Assembly (NCBI GenBank): GCA_022592435.1
Contig: JABYQS010000149.1
Location: 1-64,000, forward strand
Origin: Cerioporus squamosus
Lineage: Eukaryota; Basidiomycota; Agaricomycetes; Polyporales; Polyporaceae
DNA length: 64,000 nucleotides
Direction: 5' to 3'
Shown: in pieces, positions 34,691-45,332 of the stretch
Position numbering within the stretch: the stretch's first letter is position 1
Layout of the letters: each line of letters starts with the position of its first letter
The notes under the pieces: generated by a model
Databases searched by the model: none
What the model saw: only the letters and a program-made list of their open reading frames with translations
Told to the model about the DNA's origin: nothing
Position numbers and translations under genes: made by a program

Positions 34691-35052
34691 AGTAGAGGGA
34701 CAGTCGTGATGACCCAGACTGCCACTGCCTCTAGCGGCGCGACTGGGGTAGCAGGGGACGAACGGTTTGGATTCCCTTTCATGATAGTTATGTAGTCATC
34801 CCGCGACTTTCCTACAAGAGATGCACGATATGTACTCGCTTTTCTACGGTGCTTTGTCCTCGGACTTATCCCAATGGTTATGCCGCGCTCGTTATTCCTT
34901 AGTTTCCTTCTTGGACTCGGACTTTATCTTTGGTTGTCTGGAGTTGTTGTCGGTCTTCTGAATACAATGTTGTTGCTGCAAGTACCCTACATCGCAGGAG
35001 GAAACAGGACTATCACATACAAGGTAGGCTATTCTCGCTTACACTGGATGCT
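34691..35052. other. Convergent 3' region with shared 3' block copy 3
   Basis: tggttgtctggagttgttgt at 34930-34953 is the third copy of the family's 3' block. The RPAP1 stop codon lies 100 bp further. Confidence 0.6.
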
Positions 35053-38000
35053 CTATTCGGTAAACAATTTCTTCAGTCGCTCCGGCACATCCCCACCGCA
35101 TTTCCCAGTAAACTCCATCCTCGAGCCCTTCCACGCCCCCTTTTCCTCGAAGCAAGCAGGCGGCAGCAAGATCATCCCCTCCCTGTGCTGCCTATACAAC
35201 ACCACATCCCTGATCGCGTCGAACCCGCCCTGGTCGACCAGCGCCTTCAACAACTTCACTGCCTTCTCCTCTCCATCTGAACCCATATCAGGCCAGATCC
35301 TGCACGCGACGTGGTGCACGGCAATGAGCCTGACGAAGCCCTCCAGCGGTCCCTTCACGAGCGCCCGAAGATACGCCCCGACGATTTCGCCATCCGTCTC
35401 GACGGGCCACAGGTACTCCGCGATGCTGCCCGTGACGGCGTCCTCAGGCGGCGTACGAACGGTGCGCATGACGTGGTTGTAGTCCACCCAGAGGTACTGG
35501 CGGTAGTCCGACGGGTAGCGCATGTTCAGCGGGGGCAAGAGCAGCCGCGCGAACAGCGGGTGCGCGAACGAGATCGAGTCGTACAGCGCGACGAAGTCCG
35601 TGTACCACTGATAGAACGGCACCGCAGCACCGAGGAAGCGCTTCGCGACGACTTCGAGGCTGTCCGTCGTGTGGATGGACGGAGGAGGCGTCTTGAGCGT
35701 CTTGGCGTCCGCGGACGCCGCGAAGGGCGCGAGGATCTCGGACATGTACCGCTCGACGATGCCGTCACGGAAGACCTCCGCGGACGAGTCGTCCTGCTGC
35801 TGCCCGTGCTCGAGCATGAAGACCTTCATGCACCCGAAGATGGCTTCCTCGCGGCTCATGAGGAAGCTGTCCAGGTGGTGGTAGTGCAGGACTTCTTGGC
35901 TGACGCGTACGAAGAGCAGCGTAGCGCGTACGACCTCCGCCTCGGACGCGTCCCACGACGACGGCAGGTCCTTGAACACCTCCGACTCGCCGGACCGCAG
36001 GAGATGATCTAGCGGACAGAACACCCAGTCCTTCGTCAGAGGCAAAGCTTGCTGCCGTCTGTCGTTCGGCTGCAGGGAAGAAAGGGGCGGCAGACGCTGT
36101 GTCGTCGCGGTCGAGATCGACTCCGGTGTCATCCAGGTTGGCCCGATGCGCTGCTCGCCCTTCGGTCGCAGGGAGTGTGTCAGGAAAGGAACGATGATGC
36201 CCATGCCGCCGCGGTCCCAGATCTCTTCAGGCACAGACCATCCGCGTGCACGGAGGAAGTCAGGAGTGACCGCCTCAGCTACTTGGGATGCGGCCTCTTG
36301 AGCACGCTCGTCATCTCCCGGGAAGTGCCGGCACAAGACAGAAAGAGCTTGGGCCATCCAAAGGTCCGGAGACGTGCCAGGAGTTTTGCGCGACAGCTGG
36401 AGATAGCTGGAGAGGAGGGTGGACAGCGGTCGGTAGAATATGTGACCATAGGGGATCGATTCGGGAGTATGTAGGGATGTCCAGAGTGGTGAGGTCGTGA
36501 TCGCAGCGCAGGCGCGAGATATGTCGGCAAAAGGTAGTAGGAACGGCGGCGCGTCGGGAACATCCTTGTACGATCCAGGAGTGCAGGCGAGGAAAAGACG
36601 GATTGCTGCAGCGATCGTACTCGCGTGTCTCCCGAGATCACGCAGAGACGGGACGTCCGAAGGCAGGATACCTTGACGCATGCCTGCGCCCAGGTTGGCT
36701 GAGATATCGTTTCCGCTCCGGAGGGCATTGCCGACAATGCGTCTCTCCCGGCCATCCACGAAGCCGTCCTTGATGGTTGCGAGGACCATAACCCGTTCCT
36801 CCTCCCCACCCTTCGCACCATTGACCTTCGCTCCCTCCAGGAACGCCGCGACGGCGCTCCATAGGTGACTCCAAGCCTCTCCATCCGTATCATCGAGATG
36901 CTTGCGGACCTCGAGCATGTCTTCAATCCATCCCCATCCGACGACTTGACTCCAGAGGATATCGTGGCTAGGTGTCGTGCGATGTGGATCGCGGGCACAG
37001 ACCGTCCATGCCTCCAGCGCTTTCAACCAGGCGATGCGTAGTTGCGAACTCCGGCACTGCGGAGATCGGATGTACCCGTTGAGCTGCATGAAGTATTCCT
37101 GCGCCGTCGTCGTAACATGCGAGTAGAGACCGTACGAAGCCATGTCAGCGTAGAGATGTAGTGTCTCTGCAAGAAGCTGGGTGGCAAGGGAGACGGGGAA
37201 GGGCGATGCGGTGGGGAGGGTAATGACGAAACGCAGGAGGGAGTCGGCGGGGTCGAGCAGGGAGGTTGCATTCTCGCGAGAGGACTGCACGAGAGTACGC
37301 AAGAACTTGAGCGCAAGAGGGTTGGGTCGCAGGCCCTCTGGTGTGGGAGGTATTGGCGTCAACAGGAAACGCTGTAATACATTCGCCACAAGGCCTTTCG
37401 TGGAGATGATGGCGGTCGCATTCGCAGTCGAGTGTTGAGCAAGCCTGTGGATGATAGCGAGGAGCTGGGAGAGACTCTCCTTTGGCAGTTCGGCAAGCTC
37501 GATCGCGGTTGATATCTGCGGCAGAAGATAGTCCAACGGGAGCGAAGAGAAAGCGTCGCCTTTGTCAAGGTCAGTTAGCTCGACGCCCTCCAGTCCCAAG
37601 ACCTCCTCGTCCCACTGGGCAGTGCACTCCCAGAGGAGCTCGACGGCGCGCGCTCCGACGCTTGCTCGCTCAGACAGCGCCTCTACTCCCGCGGCGAGCA
37701 TGCGCTTCCTCAATGCTACCTCTTGACCCGCGAGCTCCGGTATCGCCTTCCTGCTATCCGTGGACGTTCGCGCGAGCCTGTGAGCTATCTTGGCGAGCAG
37801 TCCGAGCATAGTGGCACGCTGCGCCGGGACTGTCGATCGAGACAGCATGAAGATATCCTCCAACGTGTAGCCGGCGTGGGAGCCTTCGGCATGATGGTGC
37901 AGACCAAGATGTGTGGGGAGAGAAGCGGAAAGTTTTGCCGGGATAGGCGTTCCGTTAAGGTCAAAGCGAACAGTGGGCGTCGCTTCTTCCTCCGGTTCTG

Positions 38001-38973
38001 CGTCGCCTTGCATCCATACCAGTGACGGATCGTGCGCAGGAGCCGTTGGAAAGAATCGTCGTCGGATGTCCTCGGGCGTTCCCTCCTCAAGGTCTCCCAC
38101 CTGCTCGGATGACTCCTCTTTCTCGGGGTCCACCGGCGGAGCTGCAGAACCCATCCGGGTCAGTGCTGGAGGTTTCCATCGTCCAAGCGAAACGGTAGGG
38201 CCGTCGTCGTCAGATGGAGAAGGCAAGGCGAGCGCTCTCCTCCGCGGAGAAGGTGGGGCTGATTCGTACACGTGTATATCGTCAGGAGTCAGTTCGGCGA
38301 ACCGAATTCGGCGCTCTGAACGACTTGGAGGTCGCGTACTGCTTGTGGACGTCGGAGGAGAAGACGGTGGCGGAAACACGCTCGCTGAATCAGCGGTCAC
38401 ACATGGATTTATTGCATACGAACTCGTGTACATACTGAAAGATGATGCCCTTTGACCCAACCGAGGGCGAGAGGTGGACTCAGGAGATGGGGACCTCGAG
38501 CCGGCCTCTTCGACTTCACCTCCTGGTCGTGGAAGCGAACGTGAGGAAGGGGGTGCTGCACCAACCTTCCCTCCACCACTCTGCTGCTTGGCTTCTCTTG
38601 CTGCGCGAGCTTTCCTCAGCACGTCCGCGATCCCGGGGCCGAACTTCTCAAGAACCTCCGCTCTCTCCTGCTCTCTTTCTTCCTCCGTCATTTCCTCGAC
38701 CCGACGACGGTTGTCCTCTTCCACCTGCGCCCGCCAGTCGTCTGTCGGACGGCTCTGGGATGCATCTTTTGGCCGCGACGTCGAGGAAGGCTGAACAACG
38801 GGTACTTGCTGCTCTCGCCTCTGTGAGCCGCTTGCTCGCGCCCGAGCAAACGCACTCTGAGAGCGGTGTTTTACTGCGGGGAAGCCAGTACTGGTCGTCG
38901 GCGCTGAAGGTGCGGTAGGTCTCGCGACTGGTTTGCGTTCAAAGATGGAGCCAACAAGAGAGGAATGAGACAT
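35053..38973 (-). CDS. RNA polymerase II-associated protein 1 (RPAP1/Rba50)
   Basis: Factor for assembly and nuclear import of RNA polymerase II. One frame of 1306 residues from the first ATG at 38973. The N-terminal domain shows FPAVKHRSQSAFARARA and EEREQERAEVLEKFGPGIAD, the RPAP1_N signature; a Ser/Pro-rich linker follows; the RPAP1_C signature reads VRFDLNGTPIPAKLS, LPTHLGLHHHAEGSHAGYTL and EDIFMLSRSTVPAQRATMLG. The rest is a long helical repeat body. A stretch at 38385-38435 looks like a 51-nt intron (GTATGT donor, CTGAT, CAG) that happens to keep the frame, so the protein may be 1289 residues. Length fits the family. Convergent with the secreted protein gene. Confidence 0.93.
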   Translation of the reverse strand: MSHSSLVGSIFERKPVARPTAPSAPTTSTGFPAVKHRSQSAFARARASGSQRREQQVPVVQPSSTSRPKDASQSRPTDDWRAQVEEDNRRRVEEMTEEEREQERAEVLEKFGPGIADVLRKARAAREAKQQSGGGKVGAAPPSSRSLPRPGGEVEEAGSRSPSPESTSRPRLGQRASSFSMYTSSYAINPCVTADSASVFPPPSSPPTSTSSTRPPSRSERRIRFAELTPDDIHVYESAPPSPRRRALALPSPSDDDGPTVSLGRWKPPALTRMGSAAPPVDPEKEESSEQVGDLEEGTPEDIRRRFFPTAPAHDPSLVWMQGDAEPEEEATPTVRFDLNGTPIPAKLSASLPTHLGLHHHAEGSHAGYTLEDIFMLSRSTVPAQRATMLGLLAKIAHRLARTSTDSRKAIPELAGQEVALRKRMLAAGVEALSERASVGARAVELLWECTAQWDEEVLGLEGVELTDLDKGDAFSSLPLDYLLPQISTAIELAELPKESLSQLLAIIHRLAQHSTANATAIISTKGLVANVLQRFLLTPIPPTPEGLRPNPLALKFLRTLVQSSRENATSLLDPADSLLRFVITLPTASPFPVSLATQLLAETLHLYADMASYGLYSHVTTTAQEYFMQLNGYIRSPQCRSSQLRIAWLKALEAWTVCARDPHRTTPSHDILWSQVVGWGWIEDMLEVRKHLDDTDGEAWSHLWSAVAAFLEGAKVNGAKGGEEERVMVLATIKDGFVDGRERRIVGNALRSGNDISANLGAGMRQGILPSDVPSLRDLGRHASTIAAAIRLFLACTPGSYKDVPDAPPFLLPFADISRACAAITTSPLWTSLHTPESIPYGHIFYRPLSTLLSSYLQLSRKTPGTSPDLWMAQALSVLCRHFPGDDERAQEAASQVAEAVTPDFLRARGWSVPEEIWDRGGMGIIVPFLTHSLRPKGEQRIGPTWMTPESISTATTQRLPPLSSLQPNDRRQQALPLTKDWVFCPLDHLLRSGESEVFKDLPSSWDASEAEVVRATLLFVRVSQEVLHYHHLDSFLMSREEAIFGCMKVFMLEHGQQQDDSSAEVFRDGIVERYMSEILAPFAASADAKTLKTPPPSIHTTDSLEVVAKRFLGAAVPFYQWYTDFVALYDSISFAHPLFARLLLPPLNMRYPSDYRQYLWVDYNHVMRTVRTPPEDAVTGSIAEYLWPVETDGEIVGAYLRALVKGPLEGFVRLIAVHHVACRIWPDMGSDGEEKAVKLLKALVDQGGFDAIRDVVLYRQHREGMILLPPACFEEKGAWKGSRMEFTGKCGGDVPERLKKLFTE

Positions 38974-39375
38974 GAGCGTTTCGGTTTCCGCCAAGCCGTC
39001 AGTAGGGCAGACGCAGTGAGCAGAGCAAGCAGAGTCTGAGAAGGGAGTAAGCTGAGGGTGTTACTTATCACTTTGGAACGAAAGACGTTGGGCCAAAACC
39101 ACGACAGTGATGATCGAAACCCCGACTTCGGCGCTCCGATAAGGGCAAGCATTTTTCGATCTCCGTCCGAGCCCACATGTCCGAGTCTCTATTGCAGCTT
39201 TCAACGTCCATCGAGCGGATGCGCCAGGACGTCTCCGGGATATAAGTCGTAAGGCCGAGCAAGCACGGCAGCACCCGCTACCCTACAATTAGAGAATTTT
39301 GAAGAGTATCATTCTTGATGTAATATGTCAGTAAATATGTGACGATATGTACATGAGGGACCAGTAGTGAACACT
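38974..39375. other. RPAP1 upstream region
   Basis: Promoter side of RPAP1 and the 3' flank of the next minus-strand gene. ATATAAGT occurs at 39240 on the + strand. No gene seen. Confidence 0.5.
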
Positions 39376-39964
39376 CTACAGTGAAGAAGGAGGCCACTGC
39401 TCACGTCGCAAACATGTAGCGGAGACGAGAGTGATGGGAATATAAGAGGTGTACAAGTAAGGAGTGTAGGCGAGGAGAAGAGAGTGGAAGTTAATGTCAT
39501 GGAGGCGGGAATGGCTTATGGCATCGAAGTCAGAGCCATCCTGCCATGGTCGTTGGTTGAATAGAGTATATGACAGCGGCGCTGGCACTGACTCGAGGGC
39601 GGGACCATCGCTGGCGACACTGCCGACAGCTGCCGCAGCTGTCTCTTCGCCGGATGCCTTCCACAGCCTGAGATGGCATGTGCTCTGCAAGAGAGTCGCC
39701 AGACACGTCCTCGGAAACATAGTCAGCCTTGTGGGGACTGAGACATACCGGGTGCGGGGTCTGAGGATTACTGTGACGCCAGTACAAGTGCAGCTTCGGG
39801 CTGTAACGTAGGCGAGCCCTCTTGCGTGGAAGTCGATTCGAAGTACCGCTTGCGGTTCGGAGCTGGCAGATGGCGCCTTTTCCTTCCGAGTCAACGCCAG
39901 ACAGAGTCGGACTCTTTGAGTGTCGACTTTCCAGAGATGCTGTCAGCAGAGGGACATTGGAGTT
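39376..39964 (-). CDS. Unrecognised gene, 5' end not resolved
   Basis: The last exon (39684-39376) codes 102 residues including SYTLFNQRPWQDGSDFDAIS and HDINFHSLLLAYTPYLYTSY. It is joined in phase to an upstream frame (SPTLSGVDSEGKGAICQLRT, RYSPKLHLYWRHSNPQTPHP) by a well-formed 64-nt intron: GTATGT donor at 39748, GCTGAC branch site, CTTGCAG acceptor. The upstream frame is closed by a stop at 39965, so at least one more exon must lie toward 40109, where an ATG-initiated Ser/Pro-rich frame exists in another phase. No domain recognised. The splice chain is the main evidence for a real gene. Confidence 0.5.
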
Positions 39965-39969
39965 TCAGT

Positions 39970-40803
39970 AGTGGGGGAGGCGAGCGGAGAGCTCGGAAAG
40001 GGAGTAGCGCATTGTCGAACTTGGGAGACCCTTGCACTGCGACCGCCATATTCTTGCCCTCAGATGAAGTACGAGCGGGTGATGACCGCGGACTTGGCTC
40101 GTGCGGCATAGCCTATCCTCCGGTGTCGTTCCTCCGATGGACGCGGCCTGGGTGCAGTTGTACGTCAATGTGGACTGATCAGCTGAGCAGAGGCAGCAGT
40201 TGGAGAGGGAGGGGCGCTTATCCTGGACTCTGGCTACTTAGAACACGCGGGCAACTCCCTAAGCAGACTTGGCTAGTCGGTAGGAGAATGAGAATGACTC
40301 GGAAGTGTGTGTGCTGGAGTCCGTCCCGCGGAGTCGAGCACGATGTGGTGACGGCAATTTGAAGTAGAGGACGAAGGCAAATGGACGGAGGCCGCTTGCA
40401 AAGAGCCATAAGACACTGTCTCAGGATATCGACTTTTCTGATGAGGTAACGAGAAGAAAGGACGTCGAGGATCGATACCGGAACCCCAGCGTAGGAGCCA
40501 CCAATATCATGAAACCTTGAGGATAGACATTGTAACAACGGCAGATAGAAGCCGATCATAAGTGGGGTCAATGCCGATAATGCTTTGTCATATTGATCCA
40601 GGTAAGAAAAGCCTGCCTGCCCTGAACAATTTGAAGGAACACACGAATTTCGGATTTTGTATCAGTCTCTGCGCACGAGTTCTAGTCCAAGACCCACCTA
40701 CCAGAGGTAGCGGGAATATAGACACAGTCAGGAAGTGAGTATAGCTAACTTTGCGTGAGCAGTAACATGACTGTGATACTGAAAACCTCCTGATCGAACA
40801 GAA
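39970..40803. other. Divergent region before PRMT3
   Basis: Probably includes the first exon of the unrecognised minus-strand gene and the PRMT3 promoter. Nothing else could be supported. Confidence 0.45.
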
Positions 40804-43048
40804 ATGGCGCTCAGGTTAACCAGTTCTCACATCCTCGAGCAGGAACATCACTCGGACCCAGAACAGGGCGATGATCATCCGGGGACATCTAGCTCCGAAG
40901 ATGAGGAAGATGACGAGGATCTGACCTGGGACGACTGGGTCTCCGATTCTCTCGCGAGACGCCCGTGCAAATCTCTGTTCGAAAACCGGACGTTCGACAC
41001 TGTGCAGGAAACGCTGCTCTACGACGAGAAAACCCACGGATTCAGTCTCAAGGATATCACCGCACGACTTGGTCAGTTTCCTGTCTTCAAATGCACTGGC
41101 CGGGACCGTCCGCTAACCGCCTTTGCAGGACTGGATCCATATAAACGCATCCGACTGATCAATTGGATCAGGAAAGAGGTAGCGGCTCGCTCTTCTTCTG
41201 CGAGGGTCATGTCTCACGTCGCGTAGCATCCCTCTTCGTCAGATGTAGCAGCACTCATTGGCTCGGAGTCGTTCTTCACCTCCGATGAGTATCTCAAGCC
41301 CAGCGTGGAAGACGACCCGTTGCTCCGTATGTGCTACATCCATACTATCGCTGCTGGTCACTGATAAAAGCATATGTAGAGATCGAGCCCGATGACTGGA
41401 CCGACTCCGATGAGGAAGAAGAGCTTCTGAAACCAGAAACGCCGCAGGATCTTGCAACCGCCACCCGCCGCATCCAGGCTCTCCAGCGGAAGCTTGAACA
41501 AGCGAAGAAGGACCTCATATACTACCGTCAGTTTGTCAGCGAGCGTTTGAACCTCGCTGGCCTGACGGACGAGCTGAAGAAAAGCGACGAAGCATCGTCG
41601 TCCTCCACGCACGTAGCGGTCCCACTGCGCGACGACGACTCGCATTACTTCCAGAGCTACGCGGAGAACGGTATGGAGGTGTCTCACAAACGCCGTGTCG
41701 CTGCTGATGACGTCGTGCAATCGCAGACATCCATTCGGTCATGATCAACGACAAGGTTCGCACGGCGAGCTACGCGAAGTTCATCCTGTCGAACCAGGAT
41801 GCGTTCAAGGACGCGGTGGTCATGGACGTCGGCTGCGGAACCGGTATCCTGTCGTTGTTCGCAGCCAAGGCGGGTGCGAAGCGTGTCTTTGCGATCGACG
41901 CCAGCGACATCGCCGAGAAAGCCCAGCAAATCGTCAAGGACAACGAGCTCGACAATGTCATCACGTATGGCTCCACCCCTCTCAGTCTTGATTTGTCTGG
42001 CTCACAAGGCATCGTAGCGTCATCCGCGGAAAGGTGGAAGATATCAAACTGCCTGACGGCTATGAGAAGGTCGATATCATCGTCTCCGAATGGATGGGTT
42101 ACGCCCTCCTTTACGAGTCGATGCTGGACTCGGTACTCCACGCACGCGATCGCTTCCTCCGGGAGGGCGGCATCATGGCGCCCAGCCAGACTCAGATGAT
42201 GTTCGCTCTCTGCGAGGCTGGAGAGCTCTTCAAGGAGCGCATCGGCTTCTGGAGCGATGTGTACGGTGAGCCCACCTCATTCCTGTTTCTTTTCATTTAG
42301 GGGTATGCTCAATTGGAACATAGGCTTCGACCTTTCTGCTATGGCGACTGATGTATACGAGGACGCTGTGGTTGACGTCGTCGGTCCCGAGACCGTTGTG
42401 AGTCAACCCGTAGTTATCAAGGTGCGTCATACAGTCTCCCCTCCTTCCTTCTGTATCCTCACCTATCGGTCTTTAGGACCTCTACCTCGGAGACATCACC
42501 CCCAAGCAACTGGACTTCTCTTCCTCCTTCAAGCTCGTCTCGACCTCCGATCAACGCATCAAAGTGCACTCCTTCGTCCTGTACTTCGACACCTACTTCA
42601 CGTCCACTGGGGAGCCGATCCCGCCAGAGACTGACGTCTACATCGTCAAGGAGGGCGATCCTGTTTTGGCCGAGGTCTGGCCGCTCGGCGGACGGCCGTA
42701 CCAGGCGCGCAGGATGAGCTCGGGCAGCCCATTGAAGGGCAAGGGCCTTCCGAAGATCACCAGCTTCAGCACCGGACCAGCGTCCGTGCCGACGCACTGG
42801 AAGCAGACGATATTCTTCTTACGGGAGCCCATATCGGTCGCGGGAGGTGAGTTTACGACTCTGCTCGCGTCGTCCCGTGATATCTGATCGAGAATGCCCG
42901 TGCAGGTACCGTCGTCGAGGGAACCTTCAAGTGCAAGAAGAGCTCCGAGAACTCGCGGGAGCTGGACGTGGAGATCCACTACACCGTGAAAGACCCGGAG
43001 GACACGTCCACGCCCGACGTCTTCGTGCAGCTCTACAAGGTTCGGTAG
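40804..43048 (+). CDS. Protein arginine N-methyltransferase 3 (PRMT3)
   Basis: Type I arginine methyltransferase; the family's main substrate is ribosomal protein uS5 (Rps2). Nine exons (40804-41071, 41129-41178, 41227-41326, 41380-41670, 41727-41964, 42018-42265, 42324-42421, 42477-42846, 42906-43048) give 601 residues. An acidic start ([17 protein letters not shown]) leads to the PRMT3-specific N-terminal domain ([28 protein letters not shown]), then a coiled coil ([20 protein letters not shown]). SAM-binding motif [15 protein letters not shown] begins at 268; the double-E loop is [13 protein letters not shown] with Glu340 and Glu349; the THW loop is at 537-539. The Cys residues of the usual zinc finger are absent apart from one. 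A long insert (about 480-535) precedes the THW loop compared with animal PRMT3. Confidence 0.95.
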
Positions 43049-44004
43049 GCGTTCATGACTCGCCATGCGAAAAATAGCGGAAGACGTGAGAAGAGAAGTA
43101 GAAGACAATGTATCCTTGAGGCTGTACAGTCGGAATCCAGGTCCTTGAGGCTGTATTTTATCCTGTGAACGAATGCCTGGGTCCGGGCGGCGGGGAGTCT
43201 CTCGAGCGGCTTCGAACGCACACCCGTCGACACCGTGTGGGTATTCGAAGAGAGTATTTGGCTTCTCCGCTTTCCTGGTACAGCGACCCTGGGAGTCGGC
43301 AGTCCCTATCATACCGCCCAATACACTCATAGTCAACGGGGCAGTGTAAGCATGCAAGAGGGACCCCTGTATAAACCAAACAGGGAACAATGTCTGGGCT
43401 GGGCGCGGAATCCGGCCTTCTTTGGGAGAGGTCCGAGACAAGGAGGTAGTCGCGTCACGCGCGGACGGAGTTAGCAGCAAGGATCAGCCCTCGACCCAGG
43501 GTTACCACGGTGGCGATGCTGCCTACCTTCGTCCGCTCCGCGAGTGACCGCATTATGAAGACTAACATGGATCTGCACATGTTCGTTCCTTGCTACTATC
43601 TGCGCCCCATGTGGTCGTCGGTCTTGTGGTGCAGGACCAGCAGCCAATGCGCTGCAGAGTTTTTCTCGGCGTTGATCGAGTCAGAATGCAGCGGCCCCGC
43701 CTAAGTAGGTTATTCCAACATCCGCTCACCGAGCGTGTGCATATAGGGTAAGTCGTTGCATCCAGAGGCGTGACTGTGTTATACTATTGAACGGACAGTC
43801 AGGCACGAACAGTGTCTATCCGAGAGAATGAGGACCAGGGCTGTCCTCGATAAATCTGAGTGGGAACGGGGGGTTCGGTCATCCGTCAAGTACGTCGTGT
43901 TGACTCCCGCCGTGCTGGGAGGAACGAGACAGAAGACGGTCAGCGCTCTGCCGGAGAGAATCATCGAACACCAGTGATACTCATCAGGACAGAACCCGCC
44001 AGTA
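43049..44004. other. Convergent intergenic; no gene seen
   Basis: Between the 3' ends of PRMT3 (+) and the Lys-rich protein gene (-). A direct repeat of tccttgaggctgta occurs at 43111 and 43140. Short frames only. Confidence 0.55.
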
Positions 44005-44459
44005 CTACGTCTCGGACGAGGTGGCCGCGCCCGGCGGCGATGACGAACTGGTCGCCACAGCCTTCCCTTTCTTGTCCTTCTTGTCCTTCTGCTCTTTCTT
44101 GTCCTTCTTATCCTTCTTCTTCGTAGAGGGCTTCATCGGGACCCCAGGACTTCCCCACCCATAGGAGGACGACAGAGTGGCAAACGCACTCTCGTAGTCT
44201 TTGGGAGCTGGTGTCTTAGCGGGCCGGGATGTGGCGGAGGTGCCCTGGGGGGTAGAGAAGGAAGGTACGAGCGCGGGGGTCTGGTTTGTCTGAGAAGACT
44301 GGTCATGCGTTGGCCAGGGTCTCGAGTGTGGCATCGCGTTCTGCTCTGATCGCGTACCTTTGGTATGAGATTGGTTGTAGACGCTGTCGGCGTCGCCACA
44401 TCTTCGTTAGTGGTGGTGGCGAAAGAGACGAGAGAAGCGGAAGGGCTTGGTTGAGACAT
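44005..44459 (-). CDS. Small Ser/Thr- and Lys-rich conserved fungal protein
   Basis: Two exons (44459-44358, 44298-44005; 59-nt intron, phase 0) give 131 residues. The N-terminal half is Ser/Thr/Pro rich, the middle holds DYESAFATLSSSYGWGSPG, and the end is a Lys/Asp tract (KKKDKKDKKEQKDKKDKK) followed by a Ser/Ala tail. The central motif resembles a short conserved segment of small uncharacterised fungal proteins; the Lys tract could act as a nuclear or nucleolar signal. Function unknown. Divergent to the oxygenase at 45333. Confidence 0.7.
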
Positions 44460-45332
44460 CGGGAGAGTTATCAGAGTTGGAATCGGAAGCGGTGTTGATG
44501 AGTGGGATCAGGCGGACGCGGCCTAGATGAAGAGAGAGGAATCGGTGAAACTGGGGTCTTGGTGCGGAGCTTTGGAGATACATATACATACACAGAGACG
44601 CTCGGTGCGGCCTCTGTAGACCTCCCATGGTCTTTACAAAAGGTCAGAGCCATCGATATACTGCGAACCCTCTGCCACGAGAGCCCCGACGCTTCCGCAA
44701 CTGGGTGCGGTCCGGGTGGCACCACCTGGTTCGAGGCAAAATATTCGTCGCAGTCGGTGTTCAACCAGCTAATGGTGGAACATCGACCGCGCATCGCAGT
44801 AAAGTAACACTTTCTCGACGCGCCCTTCCATCCGAAATCGCGCTGCGCTGGTGATCGAACAAAACATGAGCACTGCGTGTAAGTATTCGCGACCTTGGTA
44901 CTGAATGACGTACCACGTCGAGTCATACTCAACATCAGGGACAACGGAGTCTTTCCAGACAGCACATGGAATTGTGGTGAACTCACGCTGGCAGGCACAA
45001 GGTGAGCATGAGTCTACGAAGCGGAACCGCCACCGCCGGTTCCGCCGCAGCCTGAGGTGTTCAAGTGACGGTCAAGTTGGTTGCTTGGTCATCGTCCGCA
45101 GCCTTAGAGAGGTCATTCGCAAGTACCAGACGTTATCCGCGCTATACTTTCCTGAGGATGAGTGAGAATGTAGGATAGCACATTCGGGGATGAGTGTCGT
45201 CCGCAGCTGAGGTGCGCCGCACACGCAGACGCAGACGCCCGGAGTCACTTCCTCCTCGCGCTCATCCCGACCGAGGCTTGAAGCTTGAAGTTGCGCCTCG
45301 CCGCTCTGGCAACTAGACATCATCTTGCCAAG
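44460..45332. promoter_or_regulatory. Divergent intergenic region
   Basis: Promoters of the Lys-rich gene (-) and the oxygenase (+). A 175-codon minus-strand frame spans 44471-44998 but has no domain and begins in a promoter position, so I do not call it. gaggcttgaagcttgaag near 45282 is a short direct repeat. Confidence 0.45.

Noticed and set aside
35311..36012. 233-codon frame opposite RPAP1
   Set aside because: Antisense shadow of a conserved GC-rich coding region.
44471..44998. 175-codon minus-strand frame
   Set aside because: Sits in a divergent promoter region, contains no domain and no supported start.
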